From Janthinobacterium sp. 64 (GTDB taxonomy: Bacteria > Pseudomonadota > Gammaproteobacteria > Burkholderiales > Burkholderiaceae_D), in the NCBI RefSeq assembly GCF_002813325.1, contig NZ_PHUG01000002.1:186001-250000 (forward strand): a stretch of DNA of 64,000 nucleotides, given 5' to 3'. The notes beneath the pieces were generated by a model. The model did no database searches and was not told where the DNA came from. It saw only the letters and a list, made by a program, of their open reading frames with translations. Below, in pieces: positions 38,065 to 46,599 of the stretch (the stretch's first letter is position 1; each line of letters begins with the position of its first letter). The position numbers and the translations under genes are program-made.

Positions 38065-39618
38065 TTAGCGTGCTGTGATCGCGAAATCGCAGTTCGCTGC
38101 ACTTTTCGGTGGCGACTCGAAGACCTCGCCGGCCAGCAGATCATCCTGTCGGGACCACATACGATAACGGGCCAACGTGTTGAATTGCAAAGCAAAGAGC
38201 TCTTGGGCACGGCGGTGGCCTTCGACCGCACCGTATAAAAAGACCAGGCAACTGCGGTTGCGCCATGCCTTGATATTGATGGCTTTGGCCTCAGCAGCGT
38301 TACCGGTCGGTATTGCGAGCATTGCCTGATAGGTTTTGGATAATTCGCGCAATGCCTTTACCGTATTCGCATCTGTTCTATAGGTGAGGGCGATATAGCG
38401 TTGCACATCATCGCGTACGCCGTCCCTGTCACTGTCTACTCCGAGCAGCGGAATTTCGCCTCCTGGTCCTGGATCGGGTGGTAGGCCCGGCGGTTCGGCT
38501 ACTGCTGCGTCCGCGAAAAACTGGACCGTAAACGGTATCCGCGGCACGTTGTTGATCTTCACTGTCGTACGTACTGACTGTCCCTGATTCAAATTTCCGG
38601 TTGGCAAGGGAATGTCGATGAACGCTTTGCCGTCGGTCGTCACGCCTGTCCCGTTCGACAATGACACGACACTCGGATTGACTTGTACGATCAAGCGTAA
38701 TGGTGAGGCATAGCTCTGTTGGCCGGTATTAGTTAGGGTCACGACACTGTCGAATGTGGCGGTGCTACGGTTGAGCACTAACGCGCTGCGCGATATATGT
38801 GTTGTCGCCGTCACGTCTGTGGCGCAGGCGTGGGTTGCGAGGAAACTACCTATCATGCCAAGCACACAAACACTGGCGTTGCGCTGCCATATCGATGGGA
38901 TGAACACAACATTGATCGTTGCTGAGACGACGTTGTCACGTACTGACCGGCGCCGTCGGCACACCAGCAAGGCGGCAGCAAGCAGACCCACCACCATGAG
39001 CGGTAGCGTACCGGGTTCCGGTATCGCTGCCACATCCACAGTGATCTCCACTCCCGTAGCTTGATACAGCACGAGTTGTGGCGAGTTGCCTATGCTTAAT
39101 AGAAGTAATGCATTGGCGCCGGTTGGGTCCGATGACGTGATCAATGATTGGCCGCTGACTGGGTCGAGCAGGAATAGTGAGAAGCCATCGGGAAAACCGG
39201 TGCCGCCGGCAGGATGGGCCGTCGCATTGACTGTAAAGGAAAAGGCGGTGCCGAAGACGAAATCCTGCAAATACTCGCTAAAGAACTGGCCATCCGATAG
39301 GTTCACCGCCGCCGGTAGCTCACCGGTCACGGAGCCGACACTCTGCACGGAGCCGAGGCTTCCGTCAGAGGAGAAGCCGGCAATCGTAACGCTGTTGGTG
39401 GGGCCACCGCCATCGATCAGGTTGAAGGCGAGTTGACCTGCGATGCCATGCAAAGCTGGCGTGTGGATCGTCAAGAAAATCGGCGCCGCCCATGAGGTGG
39501 GACAAAGGAAGAGCAGTGCCACGGATAGCGCCGCAAGACTACGGGCAAGGTTTGTTCGCCTGGCTGGCCAGCGGCGTTGCGTACCAGTTGATCCATTCGG
39601 GTAGAAAAGGAAGAGCAT
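38065..39618 (-). CDS. PEP-CTERM exported protein apparently fused to a second exported protein
   Basis: 517 residues, with AGGAGA before the ATG. Signal segment about 25-46 (LAALSVALLFLCPTSWA). Residues 47-200 resemble the NF038129-type PEP-CTERM protein (DGFSLFLLDPVSG, SLITSSDPTGANALLLLS). A complete sorting signal lies at about 202-226 (PEPGTLPLMVVGLLAAALL then CRRRR), normally the extreme C-terminus. The frame continues without a stop into a signal-like stretch (NASVCVLGMIGSFLATHACA) and a beta-sandwich/CARDB-like region plus helical tail with a calcium-loop DSDRDGVRDDV. Either two genes fused by a lost stop or frameshift, or the second starts at an internal GTG near 38915. Confidence 0.78.
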   Translation of the reverse strand: MLFLFYPNGSTGTQRRWPARRTNLARSLAALSVALLFLCPTSWAAPIFLTIHTPALHGIAGQLAFNLIDGGGPTNSVTIAGFSSDGSLGSVQSVGSVTGELPAAVNLSDGQFFSEYLQDFVFGTAFSFTVNATAHPAGGTGFPDGFSLFLLDPVSGQSLITSSDPTGANALLLLSIGNSPQLVLYQATGVEITVDVAAIPEPGTLPLMVVGLLAAALLVCRRRRSVRDNVVSATINVVFIPSIWQRNASVCVLGMIGSFLATHACATDVTATTHISRSALVLNRSTATFDSVVTLTNTGQQSYASPLRLIVQVNPSVVSLSNGTGVTTDGKAFIDIPLPTGNLNQGQSVRTTVKINNVPRIPFTVQFFADAAVAEPPGLPPDPGPGGEIPLLGVDSDRDGVRDDVQRYIALTYRTDANTVKALRELSKTYQAMLAIPTGNAAEAKAINIKAWRNRSCLVFLYGAVEGHRRAQELFALQFNTLARYRMWSRQDDLLAGEVFESPPKSAANCDFAITAR

Positions 39619-40030
39619 GATTGTGTCTCCTATGAATCGACGTCGCGCTGTCGAAGCAGGGCGCTGTCTCGAACCGCTTCACCTGGCCGCCGTAGTCCTG
39701 TATTCAGTTCGAATGCAAGAAGTGGGCCGCAGTCGCAGTATGTAGAAAAAGTCGCATGAAATCAGTAGATTGCTGTTTGCGTTGCGACGTTCGACGATTC
39801 GTTTCGGGAATTGTTGGCAGCGTGTGTAAAGATTTCCGACGACGTTGACTGCAGTGTGCCGGATTTATCGAACGCGGTGATTTGCACCCTGTCATTCGGG
39901 TGTCAAGTCATTGCGCGGCATCGCGTGTCCGCTGTTGCGGGCCCGGACGCAATTGGTTACCTTTGACGCCGTTGATCAGATGGTGCCTTGTCGGCGCCGA
40001 CAGCGGTGGCGTGTAGCGGCAGGAAATCAG
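39619..40030. other. Intergenic, no gene seen
   Basis: Leader and promoter region of the PEP-CTERM gene on the minus strand, then transition to the GC-rich repeat array. No frame is supported. Confidence 0.5.
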
Positions 40031-40850
40031 GCACGCCGCCCGGTGACGGCCTGCCGCTGGCACGCGCCGGTGGTGCCAGCATGCCTGTGGCGCGTGTGGC
40101 TGTCTCCCATAAAAGGCCTGTGCCGTTGACCTGCTGGCCGGTGCAGTGGCGGCAGCCGGCTGCGGTTGACGGCCAGGCTGCTGGCTAGCCTCCCGGACCA
40201 GGCCCGATGCATACGCAAACAGCCCCACTTTGCTGCCCAACTGGCCGGTGGTTGAGGACGCACACCTGGTATGCACCGCCAGGTGTTGCAGGCGCGCGCG
40301 GCGCGTCCAGGCAGGGAAGCTCTACCTGCAGTGCGGCGTGCCGCTAGCACGCGCTGGTGGCGCCAGAACGCCCGAAGCGCGTGGCGGTCGCAATCTCAAA
40401 AACGGTTGCGACGTCGACCAGTTGGCCGGTGCCGTTGCAGCGCCGTCAGCAGCTGACGAACATTCCGCCGCGCCCGATGAAGGCCTGGCCGCTGGCCAGC
40501 CTCTCGGGCCGGGCCCGCCCAGGGCTCATGCGCAACATTTATCCACGGCGCTGGCAAACTGGCCGGTGGGCGAGGGCACGCCACTAGCAGCAGGCGCGCG
40601 CGGCACCTCGAGGCGGCGCGAGTATCCACCTGCGGGGCAGCGTACCGCAGGAACGCGCTGGTGTCGCCAGCATGCCCGCAGCGGCCGCAATCACAAGAAC
40701 GGTGCGCCGTCACCAGCTGGCCGCTGCTGTGGCTGGCGATCGACCGCGCCGCGTCCGGTAACGGCCTGGCCGCTTGCCATTCTCCCGGACCGGGTTCGCT
40801 TAAGGGGCATACGCCCCACGTCACTGGCCAGCTAGCTGGTAAGTGATGGG
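40031..40850. repeat. Degenerate tandem array of about 300-bp units
   Basis: Three related units start near 40049, 40331 and 40643, with a partial unit before the first. Shared landmarks in order are GCCGCTGGCACGCGC with variants, GGTGGYGCCAG, CGTNGACCNGYTGGCCGGTG, GGCCGCTGGCCAGCCTC, CGGRCCNGGCC, and AACTGGCCGGTGG. The array is very GC-rich. It shows no conserved reading frame on either strand, because indels shift all frames, so I do not call it coding. Confidence 0.75.
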
Positions 40851-40867
40851 GCGCACCTAGTGCGCCC
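40815..40867. other. Two adjacent strong hairpins at the end of the array
   Basis: The palindrome CCAGCTAGCTGG (40828-40839) lies within a longer imperfect stem (TCACT/AGTGA, CCCC/GGGG). It is followed by GGGCGCAC-CTA-GTGCGCCC (40849-40867). They may end transcription or be protein-binding sites. Confidence 0.7.
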
Positions 40868-41120
40868 TTCCAGCAGCGCTTGCATTCGCATGAGGTTCGC
40901 CGTCTGTCGATCGGCATGCTGCACCAGCGGCGCCAAGAGCCTTTCAGTGAATGTCAATTTTTGGAGAATGCATTCCTGTATGTTGAGATTCCACAATGCT
41001 TGAGGGACATAGTGTGCCTCAAAGTGTCCCAAGGGGGCGGGAACAAATTTAGTCACAATATGGGAACATATTTAGTCAAATGGCCGCCCAAATAGCATTT
41101 GAGGCCGATGCATTGGATTC
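40868..41120. repeat. Direct repeats and a possible relic frame upstream of the recombinase operon
   Basis: GGGAACAAATTTAGTCA (41039-41055) and GGGAACATATTTAGTCA (41062-41078) are direct repeats 23 bases apart, the pattern of an element end or an operator. A minus frame at 40832-41056 (NLNIQECILQKLTFTERLLA, then HADRQTANLMRMQALL) reads like a helical protein tail but has no proper start, and may be a relic. Confidence 0.55.
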
Positions 41121-41146
41121 GTTTACTTAATCGCTGCTAAGTAAAC
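41121..41146. promoter_or_regulatory. Candidate tyrosine-recombinase crossover site
   Basis: GTTTACTTA-ATCGCTGC-TAAGTAAAC: perfect 9-bp inverted arms around an 8-base asymmetric spacer, the geometry of lox, FRT or dif-type sites. It lies 140 bases upstream of the three-gene recombinase operon. A second inverted repeat (ACAGGTA...TACCTGT) follows at about 41159-41191. Confidence 0.6.
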
Positions 41147-41285
41147 TAGATGATATTTACAGGTATCTTTATACCGGTTAAACTACCTGTCACGCGGCGC
41201 CCTGGCGCCCGCCCTGAGTCCGCCCAGTCCTGGCGGCGCCCGTCAGCGCTGTCGCAGCTGGCCCCCTACCTCGACGCGGGAGCGC

Positions 41286-41414
41286 ATGATGTTGTCCGAT
41301 GTCCCTTTGCAGCCCTTGCCACTGGCGCACGTGGCCCGTGCGACGCCGCACAATGGCGTGCTCGCCACAGGCGCGCCGTTGCACTACCGCGCCGGGCATG
41401 GGGGCAGGCCATGA
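41286..41414 (+). CDS. 42-residue leader protein of the recombinase operon
   Basis: MMLSDVPLQPLPLAHVARAT..., from ATG 41286 with GGGAG just upstream. Its stop TGA overlaps the next start (ATGA at 41411), the same junction type as between the next two genes, which supports a real cistron. The peptide is Pro/His/Leu-rich, with no family I recognise. It may be a regulatory or translational-coupling peptide. Confidence 0.6.
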   Translation: MMLSDVPLQPLPLAHVARATPHNGVLATGAPLHYRAGHGGRP

Positions 41415-42211
41415 GCCGCCCGTCCTTCAGCCTGGCCGATGATGAGGCGCGCGCGTTGCTGGCCTTGCTGCCTGCCATCGTGACCCGCCACGCCAATGAC
41501 CTGCGCAACCACCGTCCGTTTGTACGCGACTTTGTCGCGGCTGTGCACAGCGCCACCGGTCGCACCTATGGTCCGGATGTGTACCGGCGCCTGCTGGCGG
41601 CCTATGCACCGGAGCGCCGGCCGTCAACCACCACCCTGGCTGCCGAAAAGACTGCCCTGGAACAGCGCCTGGCCCTGGTTCCCGCCGTTGCCGCAGTCAC
41701 TGGCCAGGCAGGTGAGGGCGGTGCACCACTGGCCGAGCTGTTGCGCCAGGTAGTGAAGGAGGCGCTGGCCGGCAGCGGGCGTGACCAGGATGGCACCGAG
41801 GCACTACTGCAGCAGCACCGTGCGCATGCCGATTACCTGCGCGAACGGCTGGAGCGTACCGAAGCGGAGCTGGCCAGCGCGCGCGAAACGGCCGCCCGCC
41901 TGGTAGCGCAGTTACAAGTGGTGCAAAGCCAGGCTGCCTTCTACCAGGAGCAGCTCGCGCTGGCCCAGGCTGCGGCCGCCAAGCAGGCGCAGGCGAACGA
42001 GCAGCTGCCCCAGGCGCTGCAGGACATGCGCCAGTTTGCTTTGCGGGCGATGGATGAGGTGCGTGGCGAGACGCGCGCGGTCAAGGAGAACAATGCCTAT
42101 CTGGTGCAGCAGCTGAAGGATCAGGAGGCGACGCTGGAGACGTTCCGCCAGATCGCCTACCGGCATGGCGCGCCGATTCCCGGCCAGCGTAATGGCGGCC
42201 CCGTCCGATGA
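41411..42211 (+). CDS. Coiled-coil DNA-binding-like accessory protein
   Basis: 266 residues (MSRPSFSLADDEARALLALL onward). Residues about 1-70 are a compact helical domain (FVRDFVAAVHSATGRTYGPDVYRRLLAAY) of the sort that precedes KfrA/TnpT-like coiled coils. About 130-240 is a long coiled coil (YLRERLERTEAELASARETA). It overlaps the recombinase start by ATGA. By analogy with TnpT/TnpS of Tn4651-type transposons it may be an accessory factor that binds the recombination site. The frame is open further upstream, but that part overlaps the 42-residue gene. Confidence 0.75.
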   Translation: MSRPSFSLADDEARALLALLPAIVTRHANDLRNHRPFVRDFVAAVHSATGRTYGPDVYRRLLAAYAPERRPSTTTLAAEKTALEQRLALVPAVAAVTGQAGEGGAPLAELLRQVVKEALAGSGRDQDGTEALLQQHRAHADYLRERLERTEAELASARETAARLVAQLQVVQSQAAFYQEQLALAQAAAAKQAQANEQLPQALQDMRQFALRAMDEVRGETRAVKENNAYLVQQLKDQEATLETFRQIAYRHGAPIPGQRNGGPVR

Positions 42212-43458
42212 GCGAGCTGACCAGCTATGGATCGCAGGACGCGCTGGCGAGTACGGCGCCGCCTGCGCACCTGTTCGGCGCGGTCAGCGACGACTGGGTA
42301 GCAGCGGAGATCTGGCTAGGTGAAGTGGCCGATAATAGCCGCAACAGTTCCCGTGAAACGCTGGCGACGTACCGTTTTCACCTGGCCAAGCTACGCTGGT
42401 ACTGCGAGCAGATCGCCCGTCTTCCGCCGTCGCGCTGGACGATTCCGGACGTTAAGGCGTTCCGCGATTTTTTAAGCGCGCTGCCGGCGCGGGCCATCTC
42501 GGCGCGCGGTGCGCGCGCTGGCGACATGGGCTACACGCCGTTCCGCAAACAGCCTTCACCAAGCAGCCAGGCCGACATCATGCGTTTTGCGCGCGCGATG
42601 TTCACGGCCTTCCATGGCACCGGCTACCTGCGCGTCAATCCCATGATACTCACCCGGACACCGAAGCCGCGCCGGCTGGACACCAGCCGGTCGATTGCAC
42701 CCGACATCTATGACCTGGTGCTGGGCGTGATGGAGCGCCAGCGGGACGAGGGGCAGGTGGCGTATCAGCGGCATTTGCGTGACCGTTTTGTCCTGGTCTT
42801 CCTGCGCGAAACGGGCCTGCGCGCATCAGAACTGGTGGGTGCCAGCATGGGGGCCGTGTATGCGCTGAGCGATCCGGAAGCGGGTAAAACCTACTGGGTG
42901 GTGCGCGTCGACGAGGAGGATGCCAAAGGCGCCAATGAACGTTCGATTCCGCTCACCCGCGTGGCAATGGATGCATTGATCGCCTACCGGCTGGGTTTCG
43001 GGCTCCCAGCGCTGCCCGCTCCAAACGAGGTGCAGCCCATCGTGCTGTCTCCGCGCACCCGGCCGCTGTCAATCAACGCCCGTGCCGTCAAGGGCGCGGC
43101 CGACCGGCGCTTCTTTGGCGCCTGGGGCAGCGTCACCACGCGGCAGGGACTCTACAAGATCGTCAAGGGCCGGATCACGGATGCCGCGCAGGTGCTGCAG
43201 CGCGACGGCATGCACGATGCCGCCACTGAATTGCTGAAGGCCTCGCCGCACTGGCTGCGGCACACCTTCGCCAAGGCGACGTTGTTGCATGGGCACAGTG
43301 TGGTGGACGTCGCCGCCGCCCTGGGCCATGCCAGTGTCGACACCACCATGATCTACACGGAGCAGGGTGCGCTCGATCAAATCAGGGCTTGGGAGCGGCG
43401 CCGGCCGGGAGTATTGGCCGAGGTTGACGCAGTGCCCATACCGGCAGGCGCCGGCTAG
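42208..43458 (+). CDS. Tyrosine site-specific recombinase (complete catalytic set)
   Basis: 416 residues. Residues about 28-145 form the core-binding domain (ETLATYRFHLAKLRWYCEQI). The catalytic domain has Arg205 (RETGLRASELV), Lys240, His348-x2-Arg351 (PHWLRHTFAKATLL), His374 (LGHASVDTT) and nucleophile Tyr383 (MIYTE), so it should be active. It is unlike the two altered recombinase-like proteins at 22-24.7 kb. It is the third gene of an ATGA-linked operon, with a candidate crossover site at 41121-41146. The likely role is multimer or cointegrate resolution, or integration or excision of the adjoining array. Confidence 0.9.
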   Translation: MSELTSYGSQDALASTAPPAHLFGAVSDDWVAAEIWLGEVADNSRNSSRETLATYRFHLAKLRWYCEQIARLPPSRWTIPDVKAFRDFLSALPARAISARGARAGDMGYTPFRKQPSPSSQADIMRFARAMFTAFHGTGYLRVNPMILTRTPKPRRLDTSRSIAPDIYDLVLGVMERQRDEGQVAYQRHLRDRFVLVFLRETGLRASELVGASMGAVYALSDPEAGKTYWVVRVDEEDAKGANERSIPLTRVAMDALIAYRLGFGLPALPAPNEVQPIVLSPRTRPLSINARAVKGAADRRFFGAWGSVTTRQGLYKIVKGRITDAAQVLQRDGMHDAATELLKASPHWLRHTFAKATLLHGHSVVDVAAALGHASVDTTMIYTEQGALDQIRAWERRRPGVLAEVDAVPIPAGAG

Positions 43459-43757
43459 TCTTCGTGCGTGCGGCGGCAGAGGTATGTCTGTCAGACGGCA
43501 GGGATTGCCTGTGCGTCGCCTGTCACTACATGGCGCGGTGCACTGTCCATTGTTTCGGCAACTGCCGGATATGGCGCATGATTTTCTTTGCGGGTACGTC
43601 TGTTGTGGCTGGCATTCTTCCCCCGCCTGGCAGGTACGCAGCATCCCTGCACGTTGGTCTGGAGCGACAGCGAGGCAATAGCTGGTGTTGATACTGCGAG
43701 CAGCAATCGTCAGCCGACTCATGCGCCGTGCGTTGCGCCGAAAATGTGCGCATATGT
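43459..43757. other. Intergenic, convergent gene ends
   Basis: 299 bases between the recombinase stop and the stop of the minus-strand gene at 43758. No supported gene and no clear terminator. Confidence 0.5.
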
Positions 43758-44075
43758 TTACTTGCCGCGGGCGCGCAAGTAGGCTGCGGAAATTTCCTTT
43801 GGAGTTGGGCTGTATTTGCTTTGGCTAATATGGGGTTGTCTTTTAAGCGGAACTTCAGCAAGCATGGCTCCTTGTCGCACGGACGCTAGTGCTACCTCTG
43901 CTTGACTGGTCGAGATGTATTTGCGCGCATCTCGATTGTGGATTTCCTCATCAGGGGCTGCCCCTAGAGAGAGCAAGAGCCGTTTTTGATAGGCGATCTC
44001 ATCGTCCACATCGAACCGCATGCCGGCAAGGTACAGCAGAGCGTGAAACTTGCTGATTTCGGTTTTTACGTTCAT
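43758..44075 (-). CDS. Small hypothetical plasmid protein
   Basis: 105 residues (MNVKTEISKFHALLYLAGMR onward). AAAGGG lies upstream of the ATG at an acceptable distance. It is mostly helical, with a short middle acidic patch (RFDVDDEIAYQ) and a basic tail. The family is unknown. It shares the pentapeptide MNVKT with the 17108-17425 product, probably by chance. It lies near kfrA on the same strand but is not close enough to be called an operon. Confidence 0.55.
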   Translation of the reverse strand: MNVKTEISKFHALLYLAGMRFDVDDEIAYQKRLLLSLGAAPDEEIHNRDARKYISTSQAEVALASVRQGAMLAEVPLKRQPHISQSKYSPTPKEISAAYLRARGK

Positions 44076-44385
44076 GGCTATGCCCTTTTAGTTTGTTCTT
44101 TATCAGACTGGTTTTCGCTAGCGTCCCCGTTGAAGCCTCTGACGTGCTGGTCGCTTTCCTTTATGCATTTGTATTTGCTTAGCTGCGCAGCTAATCGAGC
44201 AGTTACAGCTAAACAACATGATCGTCGAATTCTGACGCCACTGCAAAGTGAGTGCGTTAGCGCCGCTATCCCTGGTGGAAGTTACTTCAGATTGCAGCGC
44301 TGATTAGCTGCCCCGGTTTTGGGTTTTCCTGGGTGTGATGTCTGGCGTTCCGATGTGCATCGATTTATGCCAGTATCAGGCCTAG
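44076..44385. other. Gap, nothing recognised
   Basis: 310 bases between the 43758-44075 gene and kfrA. No frame with a ribosome-binding site and no strong repeat. Confidence 0.5.
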
Positions 44386-45261
44386 TCAGGCCGCGATCTT
44401 GCCGCGCAATTCAGCCGTGGTCTCGATTGCCTGGCGCTCGCTGGAGCGCGAGGCTGCGAGGTTTTCCCTGAGCGAACTGATGGTGCGTTCTGCTTGCTCC
44501 AATCGTGCGTTGCCCGCCTCGATGGCCACGCGTGTCGATGTTAGTTCGGCGACCTGGCGGCGCTCCCGCTCTTGGCTGGTGGTTAACTGACCTTCCAGGG
44601 ACTCGATGCGCAGCTTATTCTCGGTTACACGCTCGGCTAAATGCTCCCGCTGGGCGGTGCTAACTGCTGCCGTTTGCTCGGCAGCGGTACGTGCACGCCG
44701 TTCAGACTCTGACTCGGCTTTTGCAGAAGCCAGGTCGGCTTCTAGGCGCGGCATGGCTTCCAGCCGCATTTCCAGCTTGGCCAGTTCGGTGTGAACGCGC
44801 TCGGCGCCAGCTCGTTGCGTCAGGGCTTCTTCCCGCGCGTTTGCCAGGTCGCGTTCCAGTTGGTCGATACGGCCCTGGAGGGCAGCGTTGGCGTCCATGA
44901 GCTGACCGATATTGTCCTCTTGCTCTTCAAGCCGCTCCGCTATTTGCTTGTTCTCTCGCGCCAGATCCGCAGCCGTTTCTTCGCTGTTCGCCAGCTGTGA
45001 TTGCACCTCCGCTGTCGCGCGCGCCACCTCCTGGCCGAAATGTTCCTGCAGTACGCGCATCAGGACTGGGGAGAGTGTGATGCCCGTTGCCTGTTGCGGC
45101 TGGCCGCTTTCCCAGTTCTTGAGCATGGGATGTACTGTCCCTGGGCTTCCGCTGCCATGTTCGGCGATGATCAGGCGAACGGTCGGTTTTGCTCCTGTGG
45201 ATTTCAGACGGTTTGCAATAGCGTTGACGTGATCTTGCGTGATGGTGGCGAGGCGGGGCAT
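44386..45261 (-). CDS. kfrA: KfrA-like coiled-coil DNA-binding protein
   Basis: 291 residues. The N-terminal KfrA_N domain (about 5-110: VNAIANRLKSTGAKPTVRLI, HGSGSPGTVHPMLKNWES) is a replication-region-type DNA-binding module. A near-continuous coiled coil follows from about residue 85 to 285. KfrA proteins of IncP and related plasmids repress their own promoter and aid stable inheritance through fibre-like assemblies. A nested inverted repeat directly upstream is a fitting operator. The adjoining plus-strand gene shares that region. Confidence 0.9.
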   Translation of the reverse strand: MPRLATITQDHVNAIANRLKSTGAKPTVRLIIAEHGSGSPGTVHPMLKNWESGQPQQATGITLSPVLMRVLQEHFGQEVARATAEVQSQLANSEETAADLARENKQIAERLEEQEDNIGQLMDANAALQGRIDQLERDLANAREEALTQRAGAERVHTELAKLEMRLEAMPRLEADLASAKAESESERRARTAAEQTAAVSTAQREHLAERVTENKLRIESLEGQLTTSQERERRQVAELTSTRVAIEAGNARLEQAERTISSLRENLAASRSSERQAIETTAELRGKIAA

Positions 45262-45280
45262 CTGTATCCTGAGTCTATTT

Positions 45281-45320
45281 TGTTACGTATCATTTGTTTC
45301 GTAACAGATGATACGTTATG
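45281..45320. promoter_or_regulatory. Nested inverted repeats upstream of kfrA
   Basis: ACGTATCAT (45285-45293) and ATGATACGT (45308-45316) form one inverted repeat; GTTACG (45282-45287) and CGTAAC (45300-45305) form a second that interlocks with it. It sits between the divergent starts at 45261 and 45318, so it is a candidate autoregulatory KfrA operator. Confidence 0.7.
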
Positions 45321-45656
45321 AATCCTATTCGTGCAATTGCCGAGAGGTGGTGTGCTGGGCAAGGCTCCTCAAAAATGGAGCCAGCTCAACTGTCTACTCA
45401 GCGCGAAGACAATTTTCTCTGTTTCGAACACCTCGCCAAAACGCCGCAGGTGGCACAGGTTCGTTGTGCCAACGCCGCTTCCGTGCTTGGTTTCCAAAGG
45501 ACGTACCAGCGGAGCGAGGATCTCTTCGCCGTCAACGGCATCGGCGAAAGCGAGTACTTACTGGCCCTTACCTCTGTGACTGTTACTGTTGTCCGGCGGG
45601 CTGGAGCGGAGTATTTTGACGATGCGCAGAGTTCAGCTGTTTCGGCGCGCCTTTAA
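45318..45656 (+). CDS. Small hypothetical protein divergent from kfrA
   Basis: 112 residues (MNPIRAIAERWCAGQGSS onward). No strong ribosome-binding site, and the start lies inside the kfrA operator. There is no membrane segment or known motif; residues 85-100 form a short beta-rich stretch (YLLALTSVTVTVVRR). It may be a real gene under KfrA control or spurious. Confidence 0.4.
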   Translation: MNPIRAIAERWCAGQGSSKMEPAQLSTQREDNFLCFEHLAKTPQVAQVRCANAASVLGFQRTYQRSEDLFAVNGIGESEYLLALTSVTVTVVRRAGAEYFDDAQSSAVSARL

Positions 45657-45723
45657 GAAATAACTGTGTTAATGTACAGTGGTTTCAATCTTAAAATGTT
45701 TAGCCAGAAAGGATGCGTTGTCT

Positions 45724-46185
45724 ATGCGCTTACTTGTATGCCATCCGTTGCCGTTGAGGGCGCGCGTGTTATTTATTCGTTCCAATGGCGTACTGTTCGC
45801 ATCGGAAGGAAGTCCAGAGATGACGCGCCGCTATGTCTGGGCGCCTGTTCTTGAGAGCCTGCTTGTGCCTTATCCCGATGTGTGTGTCGTTTTTCTGCGC
45901 TCAGAGGAGGAAGCGCAGGAGCCCGAGACGCTCAAGGGAAACTTAGGGCGGCTTGGACAGCGTGTTATCGATGTCTTGACGTCAGATGATCGTTCCATCG
46001 CCGAAACGGTGCGTGGTTGGCGGGAGCATCATCCCGAGGTGAGGCAAATGTGTCTGCTGACCTCCGCTGGTGGCGCAGTTGCCGATATGGTGGATATCGT
46101 ATGTGATGCTGCGCGGGGCGTCAGCGCGATCGAGGTGAAGTCGCAGCTGCAGGGCTGGTTGGAGGTGGAGCGGATGGTGGCTTGA
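45724..46185 (+). CDS. HAD-like protein with degenerate catalytic motif
   Basis: 153 residues (MRLLVCHPLPLRARVLFIRS onward). It follows the small HAD family seen in accessory regions (usual N-terminal motif DFDGVL, then a WxPxL segment and a VFLSS strand). Here the first motif reads RSNGVLF, so both catalytic Asp residues are lost. WAPVLESLLVPYPDVCVVFLRS and LTSDDRS remain. It is probably not a phosphatase and may be a binding protein. I start it at 45724 because the family begins there; the frame is open 45 bases upstream. AAGGA is 11 bases before the ATG. Confidence 0.6.
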   Translation: MRLLVCHPLPLRARVLFIRSNGVLFASEGSPEMTRRYVWAPVLESLLVPYPDVCVVFLRSEEEAQEPETLKGNLGRLGQRVIDVLTSDDRSIAETVRGWREHHPEVRQMCLLTSAGGAVADMVDIVCDAARGVSAIEVKSQLQGWLEVERMVA

Positions 46186-46599
46186 AGTATGTCGCGCCAT
46201 GCGGATTGGGCCGGCAAAAAGTGCTTGCATCAACGCTGTGCTGTCGCCAGTCATGCAATGTGGCGCAATGCTGATCGTGGCAGTGGATTTTGGTTTTTAC
46301 GGATGCGACTTGGGCTGATCGAATGCATTCGCATACTGCGGATGGAAAACACGTCAAGCCGGACTAGTGCTGGCATTGCATATCGATACGCTGAGGCTCC
46401 GGCAGCGATGCATTTGCAGGAGTGGCACCATGCCACTTTTGAGCTATCGCCGAGGCGCAGCTCCACAGTATCGATCGCGCATCGGCACTGAACCATCCGC
46501 TCACTGGGTAGATGCTCGCGTCATTGGACGGCACTTAATGTAGCGGAGGCTTGCCAATCGTTGCGCTGCCTGATGCACCGAGTGAGCAAGTAAATATGT
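46186..46599. other. Gap between convergent genes
   Basis: 414 bases downstream of both the HAD-like gene and hipA. Short frames only; no T-tailed hairpin seen. Confidence 0.5.

Noticed and set aside
40031..40850. Array of about 300-bp units considered as an integron cassette array or CRISPR
   Set aside because: No attC core sequences or regular short repeat-spacer pattern; the units are long, degenerate and not interspersed with unique spacers.
17108..44075. Shared N-terminal MNVKT of two small proteins (17108-17425 and 43758-44075) as evidence of homology
   Set aside because: The rest of the two sequences does not align; five residues are not enough.
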